From Marinobacter alexandrii (GTDB lineage Bacteria > Pseudomonadota > Gammaproteobacteria > Pseudomonadales > Oleiphilaceae), in contig NZ_SWKM01000013.1 in assembly GCF_005871205.1 (NCBI RefSeq), forward strand, positions 1-64,000: 64,000 nt of DNA, read 5' to 3'. The translations under genes were made by a program, and so were the position numbers. Below are positions 40,289-49,155 of the stretch, in pieces. The notes below the pieces were generated by a model, which was given only the letters and a program-made list of their open reading frames with translations, made no database searches and was not told the DNA's origin. The first letter of the stretch is position 1, and the number at the start of each line of letters is the position of its first letter.

Positions 40289-40982
40289 TGCGGACATCCG
40301 AGTTGTAGGCCTGGGCCAGGGATTCCGGCGACTCGCCGCGCCAGTAACGCCAGCGTAACCGCCACATCAGAAAAATCGTACGCCACGGCCCCAGTTTTTC
40401 CCAGCGCCGGCTGTCGGTGATCACTGGCGACCGAACACAAACCGGACGGGATACCAGACACAAACGCCGGGAAAACTCGACATCTTCCATCAATGGCAGC
40501 GGCTGGAAACCACCCAGAGCCTCAAACACGTCTCGACGAACGAACATAGCCTGATCGCCGGTGCAGATTCCCGTCAGCCGGGACCGGGTGTTCATGAACC
40601 AGGCTATCACCCGGAACAGTGGTCGTTGCCCGCTCAGGCGCACATCGAATCGGCCCCAGGCATTGCCGCTCGCCATGAAGGCCTGAAGGCGCTGCAGGGC
40701 ATCGGAAGGAAGGCGGGTATCGGCATGCAGGAACAGCAAAAGGTTGCCGCGGGCAACGGCCACACCAGCATTCATCTGGGCGGCCCGCCCCTTGTCAGCG
40801 TCCACAACCCGATCGCACAAAGGCCGGGCCAGTGCAGCAGTGCCATCGTCACTGCCGGCATCCACCACAAGGATTTCGTGGCCGGCACGTCTGAGCGGCG
40901 CCAGCGCTTCGAGAGTATTCTGAATGCCGGCTGCTTCGTTCCACACCGGCACTACCACACTTAAGAAAAACTGATCAGGCAA
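40281..40982 (-). CDS. TIGR04283-family glycosyltransferase (GT2)
   Basis: A 233-residue family 2 glycosyltransferase: VVVPVWNE at the N-terminus, the DAGSDDGT motif, KGRAAQMNAG and the FLHADTRLP metal-binding segment. It pairs with the TIGR04282 gene (8-base overlap), a common duo named after arsenosugar synthesis; other genes of that route are not in the window. It starts with TTG at 40982, eight bases after CCGGAGT. Confidence 0.86.
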   Translation of the reverse strand: MPDQFFLSVVVPVWNEAAGIQNTLEALAPLRRAGHEILVVDAGSDDGTAALARPLCDRVVDADKGRAAQMNAGVAVARGNLLLFLHADTRLPSDALQRLQAFMASGNAWGRFDVRLSGQRPLFRVIAWFMNTRSRLTGICTGDQAMFVRRDVFEALGGFQPLPLMEDVEFSRRLCLVSRPVCVRSPVITDSRRWEKLGPWRTIFLMWRLRWRYWRGESPESLAQAYNSDVRNG

Positions 40983-41068
40983 CGTTTACTCCGGAATACC
41001 TAGGAATCAGGGCTACACCTTGAGCCACCCGCCTCAGCCCGCTATCATACCGCCCTTCCTGACAAATT

Positions 41069-41145
41069 GCCCCCGTAGCTCATCTGGATAGAGCGTCCCC
41101 CTCCTAAGGGGAAGGTAGCAGGTTCGAGTCCTGCCGGGGGTACCA
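41069..41145 (+). tRNA. tRNA-Arg (anticodon CCT)
   Basis: A 77-base gene with encoded CCA. Acceptor arms GCCCCCG/CGGGGGT, D arm TAGCTCATCTGGATAGAGC, anticodon stem TCCCC/GGGGA with loop CTCCTAA (anticodon CCT at 41103-41105, reading AGG), and T arm GCAGGTTCGAGTCCTGC. The 1-72 pair is G-T. tRNA-Arg genes are frequent island attachment sites, and atypical genes follow directly; no repeated 3' end was found downstream. Confidence 0.95.
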
Positions 41146-41439
41146 GTTTCTGTCTTGCCAAACTAGTTTCCCAAACTCCCCCAGCCTATCAGCAACTAGC
41201 GCATGGCTTTTTGCTTTCATTTGCTTGTCACGCCTCTGCAGCCTTCCGCCCGCTCTGTCGGACTATCATAGATGTCAGGCGAATACGTGGCGCGACGTTG
41301 GCAGGTGGGCTAAGGTTTTGTTTTAAATTAAGGTTGGCCAAAGTGGGCTCTACTTTTTTGCGGAATAATGAAGCGGTCAGATTTTTGCGATTGCTGAGAG
41401 TTCGGTCTAATCACTGTTAAGTTTTCATCGAGATCGGTC
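41146..41439. other. Spacer between tRNA-Arg and the cassette gene (no gene)
   Basis: About 294 AT-richer bases. An open frame from a TTG at 41211 lacks a ribosome site and recognisable protein features. A GTTAAGT (41416-41422) fits the integron core consensus GTTRRRY and lies 18 bases before the next ATG, a possible 5' cassette boundary, but no matching second half of an attC was found upstream. Confidence 0.55.
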
Positions 41440-42033
41440 ATGGACGAAAAAGTACGAGCATCCTGGGAACGGACTCTTCACCCAGAAACTCTCAAAACCA
41501 ACATCATCACAGCCTCAATATTCTCAATGGCTTTCGAAATACTGAAGAGCAGCATTGTTGAAAAGATCGAAAGCTTCTTTACGAATGGTTTTGACCATAA
41601 TGGACCGATTGTCAGCCCAGAATACAAAGAAAAGGTTCTTTCCCTGAATAGAAGCCCCGTCTACGCGTCATTGAAGTGGCTGCAGGACATGGACGTCATC
41701 AATGATGAGGACATGGGGAAGTTTGAACACATCAAAACGTGTCGCAACACGCTTACACACGAGATGCTTTCTTTCGCTTCCAATGGAGTTGATTTCAACG
41801 TTGCTGAAGCATTCGACGAAATGGTGGAGCTGTTACGGAAGATCGAAATCTGGTGGTTCGAGCATTTTGAAATGGCAATAGATCCGGAATCTTATCCAGA
41901 CGATTTAGATAAGGATCAGGTGATTCCCGGGCCAGTCTGGAGTCTCCAAATGCTCATAGATGTTGCGTTGGGACCAGAGGAAGAGGCTCAGAAGTATTAC
42001 GATCTGTTTGTGGCAGCCGCAGACAAAACTTAA
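41440..42033 (+). CDS. Cassette-borne hypothetical protein with HEPN-like R-N-x3-H motif
   Basis: A 197-residue, mostly helical protein that I cannot place in a family. R102-N103-T-L-T-H107 (CRNTLTHEM) fits the RX4-6H motif of HEPN-superfamily RNases, often found in toxins and defence proteins, within a helical context (FEHIKTCRNTLTHEMLSF). The acidic C-terminal part includes IWWFEHFEMAI. Base composition is clearly more AT-rich than the flanks. The TAA stop lies inside the first half-site of an attC (42028-42034), as in integron cassettes. HEPN membership rests on one motif and is tentative. Confidence 0.75.
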   Translation: MDEKVRASWERTLHPETLKTNIITASIFSMAFEILKSSIVEKIESFFTNGFDHNGPIVSPEYKEKVLSLNRSPVYASLKWLQDMDVINDEDMGKFEHIKTCRNTLTHEMLSFASNGVDFNVAEAFDEMVELLRKIEIWWFEHFEMAIDPESYPDDLDKDQVIPGPVWSLQMLIDVALGPEEEAQKYYDLFVAAADKT

Positions 42034-42099
42034 CCAGTGGGTGAAGCCGACCGGAAATACGCTCCGCTCCGTCCCGGCGACTTACCCAAGGCGTTAAAC
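42028..42099 (+). mobile_element. Integron attC recombination site
   Basis: 72 bases bounded by ACTTAAC (42028-42034, consensus RYYYAAC) and GTTAAAC (42093-42099, consensus GTTRRRY). The inner arms pair: TGGGTGAAG on the left with CTTACCCA on the right, leaving one unpaired G at the position of the extrahelical base in the classic aadA1 attC, followed by further pairing (GCCG/CGGC) to a loop. An IntI integrase would cut next to the 3' GTT. The site follows the stop of the preceding ORF directly, as expected for a cassette. Confidence 0.85.
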
Positions 42100-42140
42100 A
42101 ACCGAGCTACCCACGAACAACCTATGCCAGAGAGCAGAGT

Positions 42141-42599
42141 ATGACTGAAACAACAACGACGTCGGCCCATTGCCAATGTGGCGCACTCAAGCTGCGAATC
42201 ACAGATGTGCCCGTTGTGCAGTTGGTCTGTCACTGCAGTGATTGTAGAAATCTTTCTGGCATGCCGTATGTTGAGGCGGCGTTCTTTAAATCCGATGCAT
42301 GCAGCGCTGATGGGAAAGTCGACGCAACGACAGTAAAAGGCAGCACGGGGTCTGACAAAACGTACTATTCGTGTGCAGTTTGTAAAACACCGTTATACGT
42401 GCGGGTGACTGCTCTCAATGGTGCTTGGGCCGTAATGGCGGACCGACTGTCGCCCTTTACATTCAAGCCCCAGGCGCATATCTGGACAAGTCAAAAAGCG
42501 GATGATGTGCAGATCCCCACAGGAATCACCCAAACTCCAGAAAGGCCTCCCAAGGAGTTGGTTGATGTCATGGTGTCGGGGTTTTGGGGTAGAAAATGA
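42141..42599 (+). CDS. GFA family protein (glutathione-dependent formaldehyde-activating enzyme-like)
   Basis: A 152-residue zinc-binding protein of the Gfa/CENP-V fold: C-x-C in HCQCGALKL, CHCSDC and CAVC. The family name derives from one enzyme; most members have unknown substrates. It starts 42 bases after the attC core (weak AGAG ribosome site) and would be the next cassette, although no attC is visible after its stop. Alone on its strand region, not linked to formaldehyde metabolism here. Confidence 0.85.
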   Translation: MTETTTTSAHCQCGALKLRITDVPVVQLVCHCSDCRNLSGMPYVEAAFFKSDACSADGKVDATTVKGSTGSDKTYYSCAVCKTPLYVRVTALNGAWAVMADRLSPFTFKPQAHIWTSQKADDVQIPTGITQTPERPPKELVDVMVSGFWGRK

Positions 42600-42793
42600 T
42601 CTTTCCCCATTGGAAGCGCTGAATCGCGCTACTGTAGTCCGTTTTATGCACCCGAGTTATCTGCCCTATTCATAGGCTGTCGCCTTAAGCTAAAAAGTTG
42701 TCATCCTCTGGCAAGCTCCAAACCTATTCGTCGGCTATGTTGTTGTGAACTACAGCAACCAGCCTTTTCTGGCGCGTATCGGGATCTCACTCT

Positions 42794-44599
42794 ATGTATA
42801 AGCCTGCCTTAAGCCTTCTTGCCATCGCCGTATTGTCTCCATTCGCCGCACAGGCGAGCCCAACCCAGGTGTTCTGGGGCGACACGCACCTGCACACCTC
42901 GTATTCTGGCGATGCCTTCGCCATGGGGAACGAATCCGCTGACCCGGAAACGGCCTATCGTTTTGCCAAGGGACAACCGGTCATTCACCCGTACAACCGC
43001 GTACGTGTGCAACTTCAGAGGCCGTTGGACTTTCTGGTGGTTGCGGACCATGCCGAATACATGGGCCTGATGCAGTTGGTGCGCGATGAAAGTGCGCTGC
43101 TGGATGACACCGATAACGGCCAGCGTCTTATCGATCTCTGGAACAATAAAAGCCCAAAATCAGTTTACTATGACATCGCGGGTGCGCTGGTACGCGGAAA
43201 GCCTCTCCAGGATCTGCTGACGGACAGCATCCGCGAACCGGTCTGGAACAAGATCGTGGATGCCGCAGAAAACAACTATGAGCCCGGCGAGTTCACCACC
43301 TTTATCGGCTGGGAATGGTCCTCGCTGCCGAATGGAGCAAACCTCCACCGGGTTGTGTTTACCAACAAGGGTGGCGATGTCGCCAAGCAGTTCCTGCCTT
43401 ATTCATCCGCCGAGAGCAATAAGCCCGAGGATTTGTGGAGCTGGCTGGATCAGACCTCCTCAAATACAGGTGCAGACTTTGTTGCCATCCCCCACAACTC
43501 CAATATCAGCAAGGGCCTGATGTTCAACGCCGTGGACAGCCAGGGCCACCCGATCAGTGCCGATTACGCACGGACCCGCATGCGCTGGGAGCCCGTCGCT
43601 GAGGTCACCCAGGTGAAAGGCGACTCTGAAGCCCATCCGGACCTGTCTCCCAACGACTCGTTCGCCGATTTCGAAACTTATGCCCATGTGATGAGCTTCG
43701 GTGCAGCTAATGATAAAGAAGAGGTAGATCAGCGGAGCAATTACGCCCGCAGTGCACTCAAACGTGGTCTGGAGATTGAAGAGCGTACCGGTGCCAACCC
43801 GTACAAATTCGGCATGATCGGATCCACCGACTCCCACACCGGCCTGAGCACCGCGAGCGAGCCCAATTTCTGGGGCAAGTTCGGCGTGGACTCCATTCCA
43901 GAAAACAAGTCCCAGGAAACCACGCCAGGCGCCACTGGCTGGGACATGTCCGCCGCTGGCATGGTGGCTGTCTGGGCAGAGGAAAACACCCGCGAGTCAC
44001 TGTTTGCCGCCTTCAAGCGCAAGGAAGTCTACGCCACCACGGGTCCACGGATGCAGGTGCGACTGTTCGGCGGGTTCGATTTCAACGCCGATGACCTCAA
44101 ACGCAATGATCTGGCAGAAGTGGGTTACAACAAAGGCGTCCCGATGGGCGGCGACCTTCTGCAAGCTCCGGAGGGAAAAGCTCCGAAATTCCTCATTCAC
44201 GCTGTAAAAGACCCTCAGGGAGCGAATCTGGACCGGGTACAGGTCGTCAAAGGCTGGCTGGATGACGACGGCAAGAGTCACGAACGAGTGTTCAACGTGG
44301 CCCTGTCCGACAGTCGCGAAGATCTTGGAAACGAGACCAAGCCCGTTGGCAACACCGTCGACCTGAAAACCGGCCGTTACACCAATACCATTGGCGATGC
44401 CGAACTGGTGACCGTCTGGACCGATCCGGAATTCGATACCAGCCAACGAGCCTTCTACTATGTGCGGGTTCTGCAGATCCCGACCGCACGCCATTCAACT
44501 CTGGATGCCCTGGCGCTGGGCAAACCCAGACAAGCCGCCAGCTATCGAACGGTCATCCAGGAACGTGCCTACTCATCCCCCATTTGGTACACCCCCTGA
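42794..44599 (+). CDS. DUF3604 domain-containing exported protein
   Basis: A 601-residue protein with a clear signal peptide (residues 1-21, ending AQA) followed by WGDTHLHTSYSGDAF, a PHP/amidohydrolase-like metal-binding start typical of DUF3604, then VVADHAEYMG and STDSHTGLS. It is probably a periplasmic metal-dependent hydrolase; substrate unknown. First gene of a three-gene operon with a parvulin (21 bases later) and a HupE-like membrane protein. Confidence 0.86.
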   Translation: MYKPALSLLAIAVLSPFAAQASPTQVFWGDTHLHTSYSGDAFAMGNESADPETAYRFAKGQPVIHPYNRVRVQLQRPLDFLVVADHAEYMGLMQLVRDESALLDDTDNGQRLIDLWNNKSPKSVYYDIAGALVRGKPLQDLLTDSIREPVWNKIVDAAENNYEPGEFTTFIGWEWSSLPNGANLHRVVFTNKGGDVAKQFLPYSSAESNKPEDLWSWLDQTSSNTGADFVAIPHNSNISKGLMFNAVDSQGHPISADYARTRMRWEPVAEVTQVKGDSEAHPDLSPNDSFADFETYAHVMSFGAANDKEEVDQRSNYARSALKRGLEIEERTGANPYKFGMIGSTDSHTGLSTASEPNFWGKFGVDSIPENKSQETTPGATGWDMSAAGMVAVWAEENTRESLFAAFKRKEVYATTGPRMQVRLFGGFDFNADDLKRNDLAEVGYNKGVPMGGDLLQAPEGKAPKFLIHAVKDPQGANLDRVQVVKGWLDDDGKSHERVFNVALSDSREDLGNETKPVGNTVDLKTGRYTNTIGDAELVTVWTDPEFDTSQRAFYYVRVLQIPTARHSTLDALALGKPRQAASYRTVIQERAYSSPIWYTP

Positions 44600-44620
44600 T
44601 CGGGTGAGGAGGCCCAAGTC

Positions 44621-45487
44621 ATGTTGAAACGACTGATCAAAGATCCGCTGGTTCACTTTACGTTGGTTGGCGCCGCGTTATTTGCCGTCTATTACCTGGC
44701 AGGCTCGCCGGATGAACGCCTGGATGAGAACACCATTGTGGTGGACCGCAACGCGCTGTTGACGTTTATCCAGTATCGCTCCAAAGCCTTCGAACCCGCC
44801 CAGGCTCGCAAGCGACTCACTGAGATGCCTCAGCAAGAGCGCGATGCGCTGGTTAAAGACTACGTGCGCGAAGAAGCGCTTTTCCGTGAAGCCAAGGCCA
44901 TGGGCATGATGGAAAACGACTACATTGTTCGCCGCCGTTCGGTGCAAAAGCTCGAATTTATTGCGCAAGGCGTTGCCGAACAAACCAGCCAGGTGAGCGA
45001 TTCGGAGGTAGAAACCTACTTTGATCGGCATCGGGATGACTACTACGAAGCGCCGTCCTACAGCTTCACCCATGTGTTCCTCAAATCCGATGGTCAGCAC
45101 TCAGCGCAGCGCGCCACGGCTTTGTTACAGCGACTGAACGCCGACAATGTGGGATTCGCCGAAGCTACCCGTTTTGGCGACCGCTTCCTGTACCACCGCA
45201 ATTACGTGGAGAGAACACCGGGCTTCATCGCCAGCCACTTTGGCGAGGATTTCGGGAATTCGCTTTCCGAACTCGAGACTGACAACGTTCGCTGGCAGGG
45301 GCCGATAGCCTCGGAGCACGGCCTTCACCTGATCAAGATTCGCGAGTACCGCCACGGCCGTGTGCCAGCGCTTGCAGAAATCCGTTCTCGGGTAGAAAGC
45401 GATTTCCTGCGCCGCAAGCAGCAGCAAACACAGGAAGTGGCCATTCAGCAGATTGTGGAGCAGTACGATGTTGAAACTCGCCTTTAG
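44621..45487 (+). CDS. PpiC-type peptidyl-prolyl isomerase, membrane-anchored
   Basis: A 288-residue protein with an N-terminal membrane helix (about residues 11-28, VHFTLVGAALFAVYYLA), a SurA/PpiD-like helical part and a parvulin domain (SYSFTHVFLKSD, then GPIASEHGLHLIKIREY). Likely a periplasmic chaperone/foldase. Its position between the DUF3604 and HupE genes suggests it helps those proteins, an inference from context. Its last 20 bases overlap the next gene's start. Confidence 0.86.
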   Translation: MLKRLIKDPLVHFTLVGAALFAVYYLAGSPDERLDENTIVVDRNALLTFIQYRSKAFEPAQARKRLTEMPQQERDALVKDYVREEALFREAKAMGMMENDYIVRRRSVQKLEFIAQGVAEQTSQVSDSEVETYFDRHRDDYYEAPSYSFTHVFLKSDGQHSAQRATALLQRLNADNVGFAEATRFGDRFLYHRNYVERTPGFIASHFGEDFGNSLSELETDNVRWQGPIASEHGLHLIKIREYRHGRVPALAEIRSRVESDFLRRKQQQTQEVAIQQIVEQYDVETRL

Positions 45488-46439
45488 AACCCTGTTGGCG
45501 TCGCTGCTGCTCATGCCCGGAATACTGTTGGCTCATGATGCGCGGCCGCTTTATGTGCAGATCGACACGCTGGACAGTGAACCAGCGGCTGAACGCCTCT
45601 ACACAGTGAAACTTCAGGTTCCGCCCACAATCGACGCCAGCAACCGCCCTTACCTGATGCTGCCAGACACCTGCCAACACCAGCCCATGGGTACGCTGAT
45701 CCGGCTGCACTGCGCCACCAACTTGAGCGGGCAAACCCTTCGGATTGGCTGGCCCCAGCACAACCCATCGATCAGTACCCTGATTCGGGCCACGCTGGAA
45801 TCCGGCGAAAGCTATCAGAAGCTGTTGGGCCCGGATGAAACCAGCTGGCAAGTGCCAACCGAGAGAGGCACGCTTGCCGTTGCCAGTGAATACAGCATGC
45901 TGGGTATCGAACACATACTGATCGGCTGGGACCATCTGCTGTTCCTGGTCTGCCTGATCTGGATTGCCGGAACCTTCAAGCGAACGCTGGTCACCATCTC
46001 AGGGTTTACCGTGGCGCACTCACTGACTCTGGTTCTGACAACCCTGGGCTATGTCCGTCTGCCCATTGCGCCAGTCGAGGCCGTGATTGCTCTGAGCATT
46101 CTTTTTCTGGCGGTTGAGATTGTTCGCAACCGGCGTGACACCCTCGCCTGGCGCTTCCCGGTAGCGGTTTCGACACTTTTCGGGCTGATTCATGGTTTCG
46201 GATTTGCGTCCGTGCTCCAAGATATAGGCCTGCCCAAAAACGATCTTGGCGCCGCGCTGTTGTACTTCAACATTGGTGTGGAGATCGGTCAGATCCTGTT
46301 TGTCAGTGCAGTCATGGCAATTTTTGCATTATTGAGGCGAATTGAAACCTTCCCTCTGGCTGGTGCTCAAACGCTGATGGTTTATGGCGCGGGCAGTCTA
46401 GCTGCCTTCTGGACCCTGGAGCGGGTTTCTGGATTCTGA
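45468..46439 (+). CDS. HupE/UreJ-family membrane protein
   Basis: A 323-residue protein with a signal peptide (LLASLLLMPGILLAHDARP), an extracytoplasmic domain of about 140 residues and a C-terminal membrane part with about six helices beginning GIEHILIGWDHLLFLVCLIWIAG, the HupE/UreJ_2 signature. Members are thought to be metal transporters, though this long form is uncharacterised. The ATG at 45468 (MLKLAF) is chosen as it starts the signal peptide; 20-base overlap with the parvulin gene. Confidence 0.84.
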   Translation: MLKLAFRTLLASLLLMPGILLAHDARPLYVQIDTLDSEPAAERLYTVKLQVPPTIDASNRPYLMLPDTCQHQPMGTLIRLHCATNLSGQTLRIGWPQHNPSISTLIRATLESGESYQKLLGPDETSWQVPTERGTLAVASEYSMLGIEHILIGWDHLLFLVCLIWIAGTFKRTLVTISGFTVAHSLTLVLTTLGYVRLPIAPVEAVIALSILFLAVEIVRNRRDTLAWRFPVAVSTLFGLIHGFGFASVLQDIGLPKNDLGAALLYFNIGVEIGQILFVSAVMAIFALLRRIETFPLAGAQTLMVYGAGSLAAFWTLERVSGF

Positions 46440-46459
46440 AAGCGCCAGACGAGCGCACC

Positions 46460-47803
46460 TTAAGGGCGCTCTTCCAGCGCTTCAAGCGCGTGCCGTAGGC
46501 CAACAGCAATTCGCTGGACCTTGGTCACGCGGTCCCGGCAGGCAACAATGCCAAAGTTCAGGTACTCGCCGTGGCTGGAGCAGGTAAAGTTCAACGGCAC
46601 GCCAGGCATGATCAAGCTGACCGGATAGACATGGAGAAGCCGAGCTCCATCCAGATACCGGTCTTCTCTCTGCCCGGGGACATTGGAAATAACAGTGTTA
46701 AATGCCGGCCGCCCCTGCCCTGCCCGCCCCATAATGACTGAGGACATAAATGGCCCTGTGGCCATCAGTGAGTATGGAATGGTGGCGTTTTCCGGCAGGC
46801 TGTGCAGAAACGCTTTTGCGGCCTGGGTAGATGTTTTTACCTGGGCAAGGCGCTCATGGGGGTCCGCAACATTGGTACCCAGAGCCCCGAAAATCATACT
46901 CACCTGATTACCCACCCGATGGTCGCCTGGTTTTCGGGTGGACACAGGGAGCGCGGCGGTCAGGGACTGGTCCGGCAATGCGTTCATACTGATCAGGTAA
47001 TCCCTCAGCGCGCCTCCCGCCAACGTCATCACCACATCGTTTAAAGTGGCATCCGCCGCTTTGGCAACGGCTTTCAGCCGCGACAGTTCGAAGTGCTGGG
47101 TGGCAACTCGTCTCTGCGCGCCGATTGGCCCGTTGATGACGGAAGCTGGGGTGGACGCAAAGGTAGTCAGCTCCGGGTCTTTTTTGCGCAACCGCAGCGC
47201 CGCACCCAAGGCGGCCTTGATATCGCCGAACGCGGGCATGGACAGTGAATCCGGTTCAGCATCGTTTTCAGGCCGATACCTGGTCCAATGCGGCGGCGTG
47301 TGCTCATCGCCAGTCGTGGACAGCCCGTCGACCAGCAACCGACTGGCGCTGACGCCGTCCACCAGCGCATGGTGCAGTTTCACGTAAAGCGCAAAGCGGT
47401 TATCAGCAAGCCCCTCGATGAAATGGCATTCCCAGAGCGGTTTTCGCAAGTCCATGGGCAGGCCGTGAATCCACGCGATCATCTGCCCCAACTCTACCTC
47501 ACCGCCCGGCTCCGGCAGCGCCCATTGCCGCAGATGGTATTCCAGGTCCAGGTCATACACCGTGCACGTTGCCGGGCTCAGCTGCCAGCGGCTGGGACGG
47601 GTCAGCATCTGGTTCCAGGGGTAAAACACGCGGGTTTCCCGACGCCAGCGTTCCACTAGCTCAGTGACAAAGGATGCCCGCTGGATAACGTTCAGACCCT
47701 TGGGGTACTCAAATACCATCAATCCTGCCACGTGCATGGGCATATCCCGCCCCTCCAAGCGCAGTGATGCAGCATCCAATAAAGACATTTTTCTCAGGGT
47801 CAT
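46460..47803 (-). CDS. Wax ester synthase/diacylglycerol acyltransferase (WS/DGAT), copy 1
   Basis: Esterifies fatty alcohols or diacylglycerol with acyl-CoA to make storage lipid. The 447-residue protein has the catalytic HHxxxDG (H144-H145, D149-G150, in KLHHALVDGVSA), the N-terminal SLLDAASLRLEG and MPMHVAGL, and the C-terminal TVISNVPGQRE motif. Overlaps copy 2 by 4 bases (ATGA), so translationally coupled. Last gene of the lipid operon. Confidence 0.93.
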   Translation of the reverse strand: MTLRKMSLLDAASLRLEGRDMPMHVAGLMVFEYPKGLNVIQRASFVTELVERWRRETRVFYPWNQMLTRPSRWQLSPATCTVYDLDLEYHLRQWALPEPGGEVELGQMIAWIHGLPMDLRKPLWECHFIEGLADNRFALYVKLHHALVDGVSASRLLVDGLSTTGDEHTPPHWTRYRPENDAEPDSLSMPAFGDIKAALGAALRLRKKDPELTTFASTPASVINGPIGAQRRVATQHFELSRLKAVAKAADATLNDVVMTLAGGALRDYLISMNALPDQSLTAALPVSTRKPGDHRVGNQVSMIFGALGTNVADPHERLAQVKTSTQAAKAFLHSLPENATIPYSLMATGPFMSSVIMGRAGQGRPAFNTVISNVPGQREDRYLDGARLLHVYPVSLIMPGVPLNFTCSSHGEYLNFGIVACRDRVTKVQRIAVGLRHALEALEERP

Positions 47804-49155
47804 AAGTCACCTCCGGTGATGCCAAGACCTTCTTCCAGCTCAACCAGTGCATCGGTCAGGCCAGTGGCAAGCCGCTGCATATGGGGTACAGAATCCCGGC
47901 AGGCCGTGATACCCACGTTCAGTACGCCCGCGTGGCTGTAACAGGTAAAACTGACGGCCATCCCCTGGAACACAATATTGGCAGGGTAGAGATGCAGCAG
48001 GCGGGCACCTCGCAGATACTTGTCCTTGCGCCCGCCGGGCACGTTAGACACCACCGTATTGAACATGGGCCGACCAGTGCCGCCCAGACCCGAGAGCATT
48101 TTCAGAATGGCAGGTGCCATGCTGGCCAGGGAATATGGCACACGCATCTGCGGTGGCACCTCCTGAACGTGTTTCTTGGCGTGGCTGGTGGAGGCATGGA
48201 TCTCCCGGAGCCTGACCACTGGGTCGGCGATGTTGGTGCCGACGATGCTATAGATCATGCCTACGGCGTTGCCACTGCTGATATCCCCCTCTTCCCTCAG
48301 CGACATGGGAATAGCGGCTGTCAGGCTTTCCCTCGGCAGGGCGGTAATGTCCTGCAGGTAGCGCCGCAGGCTGCCACCGACCAGGCAGGCCACCACATCG
48401 TTGAGGGTGACGCTTTCCTGGCGGGCAACGGTCTTCAAGCGATTCAAAGAGATAGCCTGGGTCGCAAACCGACGCTGTGGGCCAATGCGACCGTTCAGCG
48501 GGCTGTGGGGCGCGGACCGCAAAGTGGTCAAGGCATCATTCTGGCCGAACATCTTCAGCACATTTCTGGCGGTGCCCGCCACCTCGTTGAACGACGGCAG
48601 TTTGAGCGGCTTCAGGCTCAGGGGTTTTTCGGGAGCGGCGTGAACCCAAAACGGCGGCGTGGTCAAATCATCCTTATGGTCAGACAGCCCGTTCATAAGC
48701 AGTGAAGCGCCACTGACGCCATCGACAATGGAATGATGAAATTTTACGTAGACAGCAAACCGATCATGTTCCAGACCATCAATCACCACGCATTCCCAGA
48801 GCAGTTTCCGAAGATCCATAGGCTGGCTGTGCAGCCGGGCGACCAGTTGCCCCAACTCCTTTTCACCGCCGGGCGCTGGCAGCGACAGGTGTCGCAGATG
48901 GTATTCCAGGTCCGGATCGTAAGAGGTCACCAGTGAAGGCGCCAACTGCCAGCGGGAACCGGATACCAGCACCTTGTTCCAGGGCGACGTAATCCGGGTT
49001 TCTTTGCGGCCATCCTCCATGAGTTTTTTCACGAAACTGGCGACCCCTTCTTCTGGTGCTTCAAACACCATTAGCGCCGCCACGTGCATTGGGGTTCGGG
49101 GGGTCTCAAGCTGAATAAACGCTGAGTCCATGGGGGAAAGCCTGGATAAAGTCAT
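47800..49155 (-). CDS. Wax ester synthase/diacylglycerol acyltransferase (WS/DGAT), copy 2
   Basis: A 451-residue paralogue of the downstream gene with HHxxxDG intact (H140-H141, D145-G146, in KFHHSIVDGVSG) and the SPMDSAFIQLE, TPMHVAAL and TVVSNVPGGRK motifs. The two copies differ widely across their length, so this is an old duplication that probably separates substrate ranges. Overlaps the lipase gene upstream by 4 bases and copy 1 downstream by 4 bases. Confidence 0.93.
   Translation of the reverse strand: MTLSRLSPMDSAFIQLETPRTPMHVAALMVFEAPEEGVASFVKKLMEDGRKETRITSPWNKVLVSGSRWQLAPSLVTSYDPDLEYHLRHLSLPAPGGEKELGQLVARLHSQPMDLRKLLWECVVIDGLEHDRFAVYVKFHHSIVDGVSGASLLMNGLSDHKDDLTTPPFWVHAAPEKPLSLKPLKLPSFNEVAGTARNVLKMFGQNDALTTLRSAPHSPLNGRIGPQRRFATQAISLNRLKTVARQESVTLNDVVACLVGGSLRRYLQDITALPRESLTAAIPMSLREEGDISSGNAVGMIYSIVGTNIADPVVRLREIHASTSHAKKHVQEVPPQMRVPYSLASMAPAILKMLSGLGGTGRPMFNTVVSNVPGGRKDKYLRGARLLHLYPANIVFQGMAVSFTCYSHAGVLNVGITACRDSVPHMQRLATGLTDALVELEEGLGITGGDL

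Noticed and set aside
41211..41420. 69-codon open frame after tRNA-Arg
   Set aside because: TTG start without a ribosome site and no protein-like features.
41416..41422. GTTAAGT as the 3' end of an upstream attC
   Set aside because: It fits the core consensus and the distance to the ATG, but no matching RYYYAAC half with pairing arms was found upstream; only a possible cassette boundary.
42600..42793. Second attC after the GFA gene
   Set aside because: No RYYYAAC/GTTRRRY pair with complementary inner arms could be found in this stretch.
46445..46475. Hairpin GAGCGC/GCGCTC between hupE-like and WS/DGAT genes as a terminator
   Set aside because: No T run on either side and it runs into the WS/DGAT coding end.
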